A stretch of DNA of 64,000 bases from JBCCJA01 sp039045975 (GTDB lineage Bacteria; Planctomycetota; Planctomycetia; Planctomycetales; Planctomycetaceae), in the NCBI GenBank assembly GCA_039045975.1, contig JBCCJA010000003.1, forward strand, positions 78,315-142,314, written 5' to 3'. Numbering within the stretch: the first letter of the stretch is position 1; the number at the start of each line of letters is the position of its first letter. Shown in pieces: positions 24,812 through 35,600 of this stretch. The notes below the pieces were generated by a model. The model worked only from the letters and a program-made list of their open reading frames with translations. It ran no database searches and was not told the origin of the DNA. A program made the position numbers and the translations under genes.

Positions 24812-26914
24812 TCAGAACCAGAGGTGACGGCGGGCGAACTCGACGACGTCGCCGAACAGCGAATAGGCCAGCGAGCAGTCGCCACAGGTCACCCGGGCCC
24901 GCACCTCGGCCCCGATCCGCAGACCAGGCAGGTCCGCCGGGTCGAGCGCCGCGAGGGCATCGACTTCGCCGCTGCCCTCCGGCGACGGATCGGTCCGGTT
25001 CGACAGCGTGTGTAGCGTCGCGGCGTGCGTGACTTCCGGCTCGGTCAGGATCAGATATTCGACCGCGACGCCGTCCGCTTCGTTCAGAGCCGATTTAAGG
25101 TGACCGACACGGGACTCCGGCACCGACAGTTCCAGCCGCCACGGGCCGTCCCGGTCCATCACTTCGACGAGCACGTCGCCGCGGGCCACCGGCCGGCCGA
25201 GCAGCCGTTCCTTCGCGCGGAACGTCGCGACGACGCCGTCGATCGGGGCGTCGACCGCGAGGTCGGCCGCCCGCGTCGCGAGCAGCTCGCCCCGCCTCAT
25301 CAGTCCCGAGATTTCCGCCCGCGTCATCTCGAGTTCGCCCTCGAGTTCGACCGCGTCTTCGCCGTGGGCCGTGCTCCGGCGGGCCGCCAACGCGACGAGC
25401 TGCCGACGCTTTTCCGACAGGTCGCTCGCGACGGTGACGATCTCGATCTGCAGCGGTTCGTTCTCCAGTTCCACGAGCCGCTCCCCGGCCGTGACCTCGA
25501 CCCCGCCGTCGACCAGCACGCGGGCGACTTCGCCCTCGACGTTCGCGAACACGCGGCGCTTATTCTCCGGCATCAGCGTACCGGTCGCCGTGAAGCGGTA
25601 CGGCACCGTGACCAGACACAACGCGGCCGTCGTCCCCGCGACCGCCGCGATCACTAGCGTCGTCAGCAGTTTGCGTCGTCCCCACAGTTCCGTCGCGACC
25701 GATCCGGCGAGCCGTTGCAGACGCCACAGCGGCACACGGCCCCGCTCGCGGGCGGCGGCGAGCGGCCGCTCCGACCACGCGACGACCTCGCCCACGCTCG
25801 CACGGGCCCCAGTCAGGTCAGCCGTCGCCCCCGGCTCGCCGAGCCATTCGGCGACTAACACCGCGGTCGGGCGGCCACGGCCTTTTTCGAGGTCGGCCTC
25901 GTCACGGTCTTCGTCGCCGAGCGGGCGTCGCGTCGGCTTGTACAGCGGCATGGCGACGACGCCGACCGCCCCGCCCTGTTCGGCCAGCTTGTGCAGCGGA
26001 CGCTCGATCTCCGGCGGCCGTTTCTTGTCACTGCCGTCGAACACGAACGCCTGCTCGGACCGGCAGATCGGCCCGGCGAGTTTTCTGAGGGCCTTCACGA
26101 TTTCGGCCCGACGGTGCACCTCCTCGCGGCCCGTGACCGCCTCGACACGAAACGTCCGGCCGTTGCGGAGCACGACCGACAGCCGGTCGCAGCCGACCAG
26201 ACGGGCCCCTTCGTTCGCGACGACGCGACAGACTTCGTTCGTCATCGAAGTGCGTTGCAACTCCGCCGCCAAGCGGACGACCGCGGCCGACGGCGTATCG
26301 GCCTCAGCGGCCTCGCCGGTCGCTGGTGTGATGCCGGTTTGCCTATGCGGCCGGGCATCGCCGTCGCCCGGAATGCCGATCTTCCCCGGGGTCGCCGTCG
26401 CTGCCCGCGGCCCGCCCGCGGCTGAACCGCGGCCCCCTGTCCCGGCACGGCTCCATAGCCCGCAGGCCCACTCGGCGGCTTCGAAGCGGACCGCGGCCAG
26501 CTCGCGTTTCACCTGTGCGTCGAAGCAGATTTCGACGACGGCTGGCGGTTCACCGCTGCCGAGCGGCACGAGGAATAGGTCAGGCCCGACCGGCGTTTCG
26601 CTCTGACCGCCGCGGGCCAACGCGATGCCGGTTCCGGTCTCTGTAACGCGGCGAATGCTCTCGCCCCAGGCCGGCAGTTGCCGGTCGGCGTCGCTCACGG
26701 CCGCACGCGAAACGCCCTGCAGCAGCTCAAATTCGTCCTCGTGCCGACGCCAAATCCGCACCATGTCGCCGCGGACGGCGACCATCAGGTCGCGGGCGAA
26801 CGGCCCCAACTCCGCAGACGGCCCGCGGCCAGACTCCGCCAGACGGCCGAGCCGCCGCAAGGCGTCGGTGTCGAGCGCGTGGTCGCGAACGGCGTCGTCA
26901 GGTCCGGAAGCCAT
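24812..26914 (-). CDS. GAF-domain protein fused through one TM to an HlyD-like adaptor
   Basis: 700 residues. An N-terminal cytosolic part contains two GAF-like regions, the clearer one at about 210-390 (AAELQRTSMTNEVCRVVANE, ARLVGCDRLSVVLR, GAVGVVAMPLYKP). A single TM lies near 415-437 (KLLTTLVIAAVAGTTAALCL). The periplasmic C-terminus is an HlyD-type adaptor (FANVEGEVARVLVDGGVEV, then a long helical hairpin and DLAVDAPIDGVVATF). GAF domains usually bind small ligands, so export may be gated by a cytosolic signal. It is second in the operon after the SecA-like gene. Confidence 0.9.
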   Translation of the reverse strand: MASGPDDAVRDHALDTDALRRLGRLAESGRGPSAELGPFARDLMVAVRGDMVRIWRRHEDEFELLQGVSRAAVSDADRQLPAWGESIRRVTETGTGIALARGGQSETPVGPDLFLVPLGSGEPPAVVEICFDAQVKRELAAVRFEAAEWACGLWSRAGTGGRGSAAGGPRAATATPGKIGIPGDGDARPHRQTGITPATGEAAEADTPSAAVVRLAAELQRTSMTNEVCRVVANEGARLVGCDRLSVVLRNGRTFRVEAVTGREEVHRRAEIVKALRKLAGPICRSEQAFVFDGSDKKRPPEIERPLHKLAEQGGAVGVVAMPLYKPTRRPLGDEDRDEADLEKGRGRPTAVLVAEWLGEPGATADLTGARASVGEVVAWSERPLAAARERGRVPLWRLQRLAGSVATELWGRRKLLTTLVIAAVAGTTAALCLVTVPYRFTATGTLMPENKRRVFANVEGEVARVLVDGGVEVTAGERLVELENEPLQIEIVTVASDLSEKRRQLVALAARRSTAHGEDAVELEGELEMTRAEISGLMRRGELLATRAADLAVDAPIDGVVATFRAKERLLGRPVARGDVLVEVMDRDGPWRLELSVPESRVGHLKSALNEADGVAVEYLILTEPEVTHAATLHTLSNRTDPSPEGSGEVDALAALDPADLPGLRIGAEVRARVTCGDCSLAYSLFGDVVEFARRHLWF

Positions 26915-26945
26915 CAGTTATTCCGTGGGACGCATAAACAGGTCG

Positions 26946-28808
26946 TTATTCTGCCGCGGATTCCAAATAAGGGCAAAGCCCCATGCGCCGTAAGGCCGCC
27001 CGGGAGCGTTTTTCGGTCCGCGTGGCGTACGCGCGGTCTCGCCTGTGTTGGGCGTCGACCCGTTTCTGCAGACGGCGGAACAGCCCGATCCACCGATCGG
27101 CCGGCAGCTTCTCCCGACCGGCCACCGACCGACGCAGTCGCCCCCGGCGGGCCGCCGGCAACGCGTCGAGCAGTTCGTCTTCGAGCGACAGCATGAACCG
27201 GTAGCTGCCCGGGTCGCCCTGCCGCGCCGCCCGGCCGATCAGTTGTCGGTCGACACGACGCGAGTGGTGCATTTCGGTCGCGATCACGTGCAGCCCGCCC
27301 GCGTCTCGGACCGATTCGGCCAGTTTGATGTCGGTCCCGCGGCCGGCCATGTTCGTCGCGACCGTGACACGGCCCGGCTGGCCGGCCTCCGCGACGATCC
27401 GCGCCTCGCGGTCTCGCTTGCGGGCGTGCAACAACATCGAGTCGATCCCGTGCCGGTCGAGGGCGGCCGCGACCTGCTCCGAAATCTCGATCGAAGGTGT
27501 GCCGATCAGAACCGCCCTTCCGGAGGCGAGCATGTCACGGCATTCGACGGCGATCGCCTCGTGTTTCGCCGCCGCGGTCGCGTAAATCCGCGTCGGCCGG
27601 CCGCGACGGATGCAGGGGCGGTTCGTTGGGATCACGACCGTCTTCAGCCGGTATGTCCGACGGATCTCCCCGGCCGACGGGCGTGACGTCCCGGTCATCC
27701 CGCAACGTTTGCGATAGCCGCGGACGTACCGCTGCACCGTGATCGACGCCGTCGAGGCCGACTCGCCCGCCAGCGGGACGCCCTCCTTGATTTCGATCGC
27801 GCGATGCAAGCCGTGCTGCCAGCGGCTGCCCTCTTTCTGGCGTCCGGTGCCGATGTCGATGATCCCGATCTCGTCCTCGGGCGTGACGACGTAATCGCGG
27901 TCCCGCTGGTGCAGTAGGCGGGCGTTCAACGCCGTCTCGACCAGTTCGTAACGGTGCTCGGCGGCGCACCCGTGGGGCACGCCCGCCAGCGAGACCCGGC
28001 GGCAGCCGTCGGTCGTCAGCGTCACCCGCTTGTGGGCCGGCTCGGCGACGAAGTCGGCTTCCGGTCCCAGCCGCGTCGCGAGCCCGTCCGCCCAGCGGGC
28101 CAACGCCTCGTCGACCGGGTCGACCGGTGCCTGCGCGGCGATGATCAGCGGCGTGCGGGCCGAGTCGAGCAGGATGCTGTCGGCCTCGTCGACGACCGCC
28201 GCCCACAGCGGCCGTTGGACCAGTCCGTGGGCCGCGTCCCGACCGGCCTCGTCGGCGTCGACACCGAGACGCAAACGGTCCCGCAGGAAATCGAAGCCGC
28301 ACTCCTGCACGGTCGCATAGGTGACGTCCCGCTCATATGCCACCCGACGGTCGTCGTCGGACAGTTCCGCCGTCACGCAGCCGACCGAAAGGCCCAATTT
28401 TTCGAATACCGGGGCGAGCTCTTCGGCGTCCCGCTCTGCCAGATAATCGTTGTCGGTCAAGACGTGGCAGCCGCGACCGGCGAAGGCGAACCAGGCCGCC
28501 GGGAAGACCGCCGTCAGCGTCTTTCCCTCGCCCGTCTGCATCTCGGCCAGCCGTCCCGACGCCATCGCCCAGCCGGCAGCCTGTTGGACCGGGTAAGGCG
28601 TCTTCCCGGCGACGCGGCGGACCGCCTCGTGGATCAGCCCGAACGCCTCCGCCCGCGCGGCCTGCGACTGCCCTCCCGACGCCCGCGACCGCCAAGCGAC
28701 CTCGCGGACACGCGTCGCAAACTCGGCTTCGTCGAGACGGCCGGCCATCCGCACCCAGCGGGCGACATCGCCCGGCGGCCGTGCGTGTGCGGCGGATCTC
28801 AACATCAC
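26946..28808 (-). CDS. Accessory SecA-like preprotein translocase ATPase
   Basis: 620 residues, far shorter than housekeeping SecA (about 850-950). The motor is intact: PYPVQQAAGW and Walker A MQTGEGKT at 90-97, VVDEADSILLDSARTPLIIA with DEAD at 207-210, the GMTGTSRP motif, ATNMAGRGTDIKLAES, and GRAARQGDPGSYRFMLSLEDELL. The preprotein-crosslinking and C-terminal helical domains look shortened. The zinc-binding CxCx8C(C/H) tail is absent; the end is CPYLESAAE. It is first of the four-gene operon and divergent from the giant toxin gene, and is probably a dedicated SecA2-like motor. Which channel it uses is unknown. Confidence 0.93.
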   Translation of the reverse strand: MMLRSAAHARPPGDVARWVRMAGRLDEAEFATRVREVAWRSRASGGQSQAARAEAFGLIHEAVRRVAGKTPYPVQQAAGWAMASGRLAEMQTGEGKTLTAVFPAAWFAFAGRGCHVLTDNDYLAERDAEELAPVFEKLGLSVGCVTAELSDDDRRVAYERDVTYATVQECGFDFLRDRLRLGVDADEAGRDAAHGLVQRPLWAAVVDEADSILLDSARTPLIIAAQAPVDPVDEALARWADGLATRLGPEADFVAEPAHKRVTLTTDGCRRVSLAGVPHGCAAEHRYELVETALNARLLHQRDRDYVVTPEDEIGIIDIGTGRQKEGSRWQHGLHRAIEIKEGVPLAGESASTASITVQRYVRGYRKRCGMTGTSRPSAGEIRRTYRLKTVVIPTNRPCIRRGRPTRIYATAAAKHEAIAVECRDMLASGRAVLIGTPSIEISEQVAAALDRHGIDSMLLHARKRDREARIVAEAGQPGRVTVATNMAGRGTDIKLAESVRDAGGLHVIATEMHHSRRVDRQLIGRAARQGDPGSYRFMLSLEDELLDALPAARRGRLRRSVAGREKLPADRWIGLFRRLQKRVDAQHRRDRAYATRTEKRSRAALRRMGLCPYLESAAE

Positions 28809-28997
28809 GTGTCGCGGCTCGAATGGAGGGCGATAATCTCGTCGCTATCGGCCGCACCCGGCCGGTGATTCACTCGCGAATGAAGCGATAACTCCGAACG
28901 GCCGCAATCGGACCGCGCACACGAGCGAAGTCGTTGAGAAAAGAATAACGCGTGCGGCCGGTCCGGGGTCCGGTAGATGCTTCGTTTGAAAACTACG

Positions 28998-29038
28998 GCC
29001 GTGGGACTCCAACCCGGAACTAACGGGCTGTGAGTCAG
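28998..29038 (-). pseudogene. tRNA-derived remnant (3-prime part)
   Basis: On the minus strand the segment contains GACTCACAG, CCCGTTAG, TTCCGGGTTGGAGTCCC, closely similar to the 3-prime half of the CAT-anticodon tRNA fragment at 42733-42781. No credible 5-prime half follows. The T loop carries G where TTCGA is expected. It lies in the 858-bp gap (28809-29666) between the SecA-like gene and the giant gene; the remainder of that gap holds nothing else I can name. Confidence 0.4.
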
Positions 29039-29666
29039 CTGGCGGATTGCCGTAAGCCGCTATCCGATACGGGTTCGCAGGGTTATGGGGAGTGTTGAGC
29101 CTGCTGCTTGCTTTTCCGGCCAACATTCTGAAGGCAGGCCACAGCACCGCGGCAACGTCTCATCAAAGTCTCGTGACGTTTGCTACCTGCGAGCCCGCTG
29201 GCCTGAGGTCGACCGGGACTTTCTCAGCGTCATTGCCGCAATGCTCGACGCAGCATCTGTGCACAAAGATTGCAAAGCCGGCTCCTACTTCCGCTGATTC
29301 CAATCTCGCCAGAGTTTGCTCTCGTCAGGGCTATACGCTCGGACGTGCGCATGAGGTGTACTCCGACAGTTGCCATGTCGATGCCGCCGTATCCGGCGCG
29401 ACACTTTGCGGCTGACGCGCGAAAGTCTTCGGCCCGGTGTGTCATGCGGGTCAGACCATCCGCTGTTGCCGGTGGTATTGCGTCGATTTCCAAGGTCGAC
29501 TGGGCCGATCCTGAAGGAAAAACCCCTACATCCGGAAAATTCTTACGCGTGACAGCGCAGATACTTACGTGCACAGGCATGCGTTGGCATTTGATACATA
29601 GCTGGACAGACGCGTGAAAAATTGCTGGGCTCGACCGTGTCCACACGGCTCCGATGCGCTCGCCCG

Positions 29667-32600
29667 ATGTCACTTCCCGCTTGGCTGAATTCTTTCGTCC
29701 CCGCCCCCGGTCCGCGTGCGGGGCGTCCGCAGCGGTCGCGTCGTTCTCGCAAGGTTCCCGAGACGGCCGTGCCGCTGGAGGCGCGGACGATGCTCAGCGG
29801 GGTCACGTCGACGCTCGTCGGCGGCGAGCTGACGATCGCGGGGACCGGTGGCGATGACGTGTTGCACGTCCGGGCCGAGTCGGGGCTCGTCGTCGTCGAT
29901 CACAACAGCGCGGCGGTCGCGACCGGCGTGGCGGTCGGCGACGTAACCCTCCTGAGGGTCTCAGGCGGAGAGGGCGACGACACGCTGTCGGTCGACGAGT
30001 CGCTGGCCCAGACGCTTCACGTCGATAACGGGGCGTGGACCTACGAGATCGTTCTGAACGGCGAGAACGGCGACGACACGATCCTCGGCAGCGGCGTCGG
30101 CGAATACATCCAGACCGGGTTTGGGGCCGACATCGTCCGGGCCGGCGGCGGCGACGACCGGATCTTCGTCGACGCCGACGACGTCGAAGTTTCCGGCGGC
30201 GACGGCTACGACCGCGTCGGCGTGAACAGCTGGGGCGGCTATGCGGCGATCACGATCGACGTGTTCGCCGCCGACGTGGAGTGGTTCGCCGCGACGGAGC
30301 ACGGCGATACGCTCGACGGCTCTTCGGCCGACTGGGTGTTGAACCTGTACGGCGAGGGCGGCGACGACATCCTGCTCGGCGGCACGGCGGGCGACCTGCT
30401 GGACGGCAACGGCGGGAACGACTTCCTCTCCGGCGGCCTCGGCGACGACGTCTTGAGGGGCGGCACGGGCGCCGACATTTTCCGCTACGAGGCGGGCGGC
30501 GGGGACGACCGGATCACGGAGGGCTTCGAGGCCGGCGACACGATCGAGCTGGTCGGGGTCGCGTCGCTGACCGGCGACCCGGTCGCCGACCGGGCGTACC
30601 TCGACTCGATCCTGACCGTCAGTGGTTCGGCCGTGACGCTGACGTTCGACGGCGGCGAGACGCTAGAGGTGACCGTCCCGACCGGCGACGACGCCTCCCG
30701 GCGTCAGACGGTGCTCGACGCGGTCGTCGGCACCGGCGTCCGCTGGTGGCTGCACAACGACAACATCTTACAGGTACTGGGCACCTCGGCCGGCGATGTG
30801 ATCACGGTGCGGGCCGACGCCGGCGGGCTGATCGAGGTCGTCGTCGGGGGCACGGCGTTCGCCACCGGCGTCGCGGCGACAAATTTATCTTTTGTCGAGG
30901 TGCTCGGCGACGCCGGCGACGACGTATTGAGCGTCGACGCTTCGCTCGGATCGCTCACAGTGAAACTCCGCGGCGGGGCCGGCGACGACACGTTGACCGG
31001 CGGTGACGGGGACGACACGCTCTGGGGCGACGGCGGGGCCGATAGTCTTAATAGCGGCGGCGGCGACGACCATCTCTATATCGACGGGCACGATACGTCG
31101 ATCGATGCCGGGGCGGGCGACGACGAGGCGATCGGCGAGGGTACGGTCGGTGTCACCCTCGACGTCGCGGCCGCGGCGTTGGAGACGGTCAAGGGCACAG
31201 CGGGCGACGACGTGTTCGACGCATCGTCCGCGACGTGGGACGTGAACCTGAACGGTGGGGCCGGCGACGACACGCTGACCGGCGGGGCCGGTGACGACCT
31301 GCTCAACGGCGGCGACGGCGACGACACGTTCGCGGCCGAGGGCGGCGATGACGTCCTCTATATCGATGGGTCCGACACGTCGGTCGATGGCGGAACGGGC
31401 TACGACCGGGCCATCGGTCAAGGGTCGCTCGGTATCACGCTCGACGTGGCGACTGCCGCCCTCGAACGGGTCGACGGCACCAGCGGCGACGACGTGTTCG
31501 ACGCGTCGGCGGCGACTTGGGACGTGAACCTGAACGGCGGGTCCGGCGACGACACGCTGACCGGCGGGTCCGGCGACGATTTAATTAAGGGTGGCTCCGG
31601 CGACGACACGTTCGCGTCCGGCGCCGGTGACGATATCCTTTATATCGACGGTTCAGACACGTCGGTCGACGCGGGGACAGGCTACGACCGGGCCATCGGG
31701 GAAGGCGTCCTGGGCATCACTCTCGACGTGGCGGCCGCGGCTCTTGAGCGGGTCGACGGTACCAGCGGCGACGACGTGTTCGACGCGTCGGCGGCGACTT
31801 GGGACGTGAACCTGAACGGCGGGGCCGGCGACGACACGCTGATCGGCGGCGACGGTGACGACCTGCTCAAGGGCGGCGACGGCGACGATAGTTTTAATAG
31901 CGGGGACGGCGACGACATCCTCTATATGGACGGTTCCGATACGTCGGTTGACGCCGGAACGGGCTACGACCGGGTCATCGGTCAGGGCGCTCTCGGTATC
32001 ACACTCGACGTGGCCGCCGCGGCTCTTGAGCGGGTCGACGGTACCAGCGGCGACGACGTGTTCGACGCGTCGGCGGCGACCTGGGACGTCAAGCTCTTCG
32101 GAAAAGGCGGCGACGACACGCTGACAGGCGGGCTCGGCGACGACTCGCTGTGGGGCGACGGCGGGGCCGACGTCTTAATCGGCGGCGACGGCGATGACAC
32201 GATGTATAACGACGGCCTCGACACGTCGGTGATCGGGGGGGCCGGCTACGACATCGCCTACGGGTCGGGCACGGTCGGCATCACGCTCGACCTGGCGGCG
32301 TCGCAGGTCGAGTCGGTCAGCGGTTCGGAGGGCGACGACGTCTTCGACGCCTCGGCGGCGACGTGGGACGTGATCCTCCGCGGCGAGGGCGGGGACGACG
32401 TGCTGATCGGCGGCAGCGGTAACGACACGCTCGCCGGCCACGACGGGGCCGACTCGCTGTCAGGCGGAGCCGGCGACGACGACCTGTTCGGCGACGGGTA
32501 CGACACGCTGATTGACGGCGGGGCCGGCTACGACATCCAGCGGACCCGCGAAGACCTCGGCGTCACGATCGACCTCGCCGCGGTGGAACTGGAGGTCGTC

Positions 32601-35600
32601 AACGGCGGCGTCGGCGACGACGTGCTGGACGGCTCGGACGCCGGCTGGGCCGTGATCGTCAAAGGCTTCGAGGGTGACGACCTGATCTTCGGCGGCGACG
32701 GCGCCGACATCCTACAGGGCCTCGACGGCGCCGACCGTCTGGGCGGCGGGGCGGGCGACGACGCGGTCTACGGCGGGGCCGGGCTCGACACGTTCCTGTT
32801 CGAAGCCGGCTGGGGCGGCGAGCGGGTGCTCGACTTCGAGGCCGGCGAGACGATTGAGTTCTCGGGCTTCGCCCCGACCCGCGACCTGACCGGCGACGGC
32901 GTCTTCGACGAGGCCGACGTCTTGGCGTCCGCGAGCGAACTCGGCACGACGAAGATCGTCTTCGACCTGGGTCTCGGCGACCAGTTGACCGTGACGAAGG
33001 TCGGCGGGGCGACTACGGCCGATGTACTTGCCGGCGCGATCGTCGAAGTCGTTTTGAATCAGCCGCCGATCTTCGGCAGTCCGGTCTACGTTTTCGAAGT
33101 CCCCGCAGATTCTCAGCCGGGAGCGGAGATCGGGCAGGTCACGGCGACTGATCCCGACGGCCCTTCGTTGACTTACCGGATCGCGGCCGGAGACGAATCG
33201 GGTAACTTCGAGATAGACGCTGCCGACGGCACGCTGACTGTTTCCGATACGGCCGATTTTGATTCTGAAGTCGATACGGAATTTTCACTTCTCATCGAAG
33301 TCACGGACGGCACGACGCCCGTGACGGTCACCACGGATATCCTCGTCACCTCGTTGACGCCTCTTGCGGCTGCGGACGATTCCGCGTTTGCGTTCGCAGA
33401 TTCGATCGTCGTCGACGTCCTCGCGAACGACTACGGGCCTGCCGGATCGAACCTGCGTGTCGTCTCCGTCGAGAATGGTATTCATGGCTCAACGGAGATC
33501 GTCCGCAATATCCCACAGTGGTTGCAGACGGAGTTCGAGCTCGACGGCACCTTCGCCTCTATCGATGACTATGTCCTCGCGACTTACGGCTCGTGGGAGT
33601 CTCTTGCACAAGTCGACCCGTCGGCCGGACGCCTGGCGGTTCGCTACACGAAGTTTGACCGCACGTTTTCCGGCGAGGAGTCGTTTTCGTACGTCATTGA
33701 AACGGACAGCGGACGGCAGGCCACCGGCCGATTGACCGTCTTCCTGCAGCCGGGTCTGAACACGCCGTCGCCCCCTGGCCCCGGAGATCCGCAGCCGGTC
33801 GGTCCCGGGGAATGGCACGCGTTCGACCCGTCGGCGGCCGGAGATGACTTTACGACGATCGAGCTCGCAGGATTGACGGGCACGAGTCTCACCGCGTTTT
33901 CGGTGGCAGGCCTGGAAACGCCGACACTGCCTGAAGACGGAACGACCACCGCGGACGACAGTGGCGATTACGACTGGGACGACGATTCCGGCGTGACGTA
34001 CTCGGGCGTGCGGACTTTTAACTCGTCGACGACCACGACATCGACGGGAGACCCGCTCGGCGTCTGGACTTATACCGAAGTCTTCTGGGCGACATTCACG
34101 GCGAACGGCGCGTCGGCGGACGGATCTTCGACGGTCTCGACGACCGGGTTTTATGGCTACACCCTCAATGCCGGCGGCAGTCCCGACTCCGCCTACTTCG
34201 ACTTCACGGCCACAACGATCATCACGTCGAACGGGTCGAATATAATACCGGTTGAGGGTGGGTCTGTTACGCACACCTGGCTAGACACCCTCAACCACAA
34301 ACTCACGATCGGACATAGTGCCGACTTCGTATCCGGGCTGATGACCGGTCATGAAACCGAATCCGGAAATAACACGTACAGCCACACCGACTCTGGAAGC
34401 TACCTTTATTCTATCGACGGCGGGAGCGTCGATGGCACAGTTGGCGGAAAGGGCCTTGAAACGACAGATTACTCTAACGCAACGTTTTACTCTCGGTTGC
34501 CGAACGCTGATCTGAGCCGCTCCGGATTCTCTACGATAACGACGACATCAAACGCATCCGACTACTACGCGGGGAGTGGAAGTTTCTCGCGGTCGGGATC
34601 GCACGGCGATCGGGTCTATAATTCAAGCGGTAGCGCCGAAGAATCCGGCGCGAGCCACGACTCCTCTTCATCGAACACGACTGCTATATTGACCACGGCC
34701 GGATGGTCCCTTGTTTCCGGAATCGGCTTTGCTTACGGAGGCTCAACTAATTCAACGGGCAGTGTGACTAACGGCGGATACACGCAGACGATAGAAGGTG
34801 GATCACTGACTGGCAGTTTCGACGCAAGCTCGAAAAGTGACTCGTCGGCGAATTATCGAGTTGATTCAGTTTATGATTTGCTCGGCGGATGGTCGGTTAC
34901 TGGAGTCGCCGACACGAGCGGCGACGCGTCAGCCGAGAGTTCATACAACGGTAAAGGGTCCTACACGCGATCGACGACCGACCCTGACGGACGCAAGTCG
35001 ACGAATTCAGGGACGGTTCTCGAAAACGGTAAGAATAAGGCCTGGTCGTCTTACGCTAACGATTTCGCGTTTTTGTCAGACAGCTGGACGCAGACCGGCG
35101 GAAGTTCTGAAAGTTTCAGCGAAGGCGAATCACGCTCGTCGTACGACCAGTCCGGTTCGTATTCGTACACACCGAGAGACGGCGACGGTCCGATCGCCGG
35201 TGCGACCGTAAGCGGAGGTTCTAAAGGAAACGGCAAAACCGAAATGATATATGACTCGTGGACAAAGTCGTCATTCTCAGGCGGAGCTTGGGCGTCCACC
35301 GGAGGGAGCAGTCAGGCCGATTCCGGCAGCCGCCATTCCGAATATAATGCGAACTCTTCGGGGACTGGATGGTCCGTCGATGAAAGCGGCGCGTCGAATG
35401 ATTATTACGAAACGACGTCAGGGGACGTGTACGACGGCAGCGGCTGGACGCAGGCGACCGGTTCCGGCAAGGCGTGGGGTGACTCGAATGCGAGCTCGAA
35501 GCAGAGTCGCGAAACGAAAAAAACGGAAGTCGTCGATGGTCGGTCGCTAACGGTTGAATCGAAAGGCAGTACCGAAAACGGTTCGCAGACTCAGTACAAA

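Noticed and set aside
22337..25015. 892-residue plus-strand open frame
   Set aside because: Runs antisense across the M50-HlyD and HlyD genes; composition is Arg/Gln/Asp shadow, no motif.
29230..29673. 147-residue minus-strand frame before the giant gene
   Set aside because: No ribosome-binding site, no motif, and it overlaps the giant gene's start region.
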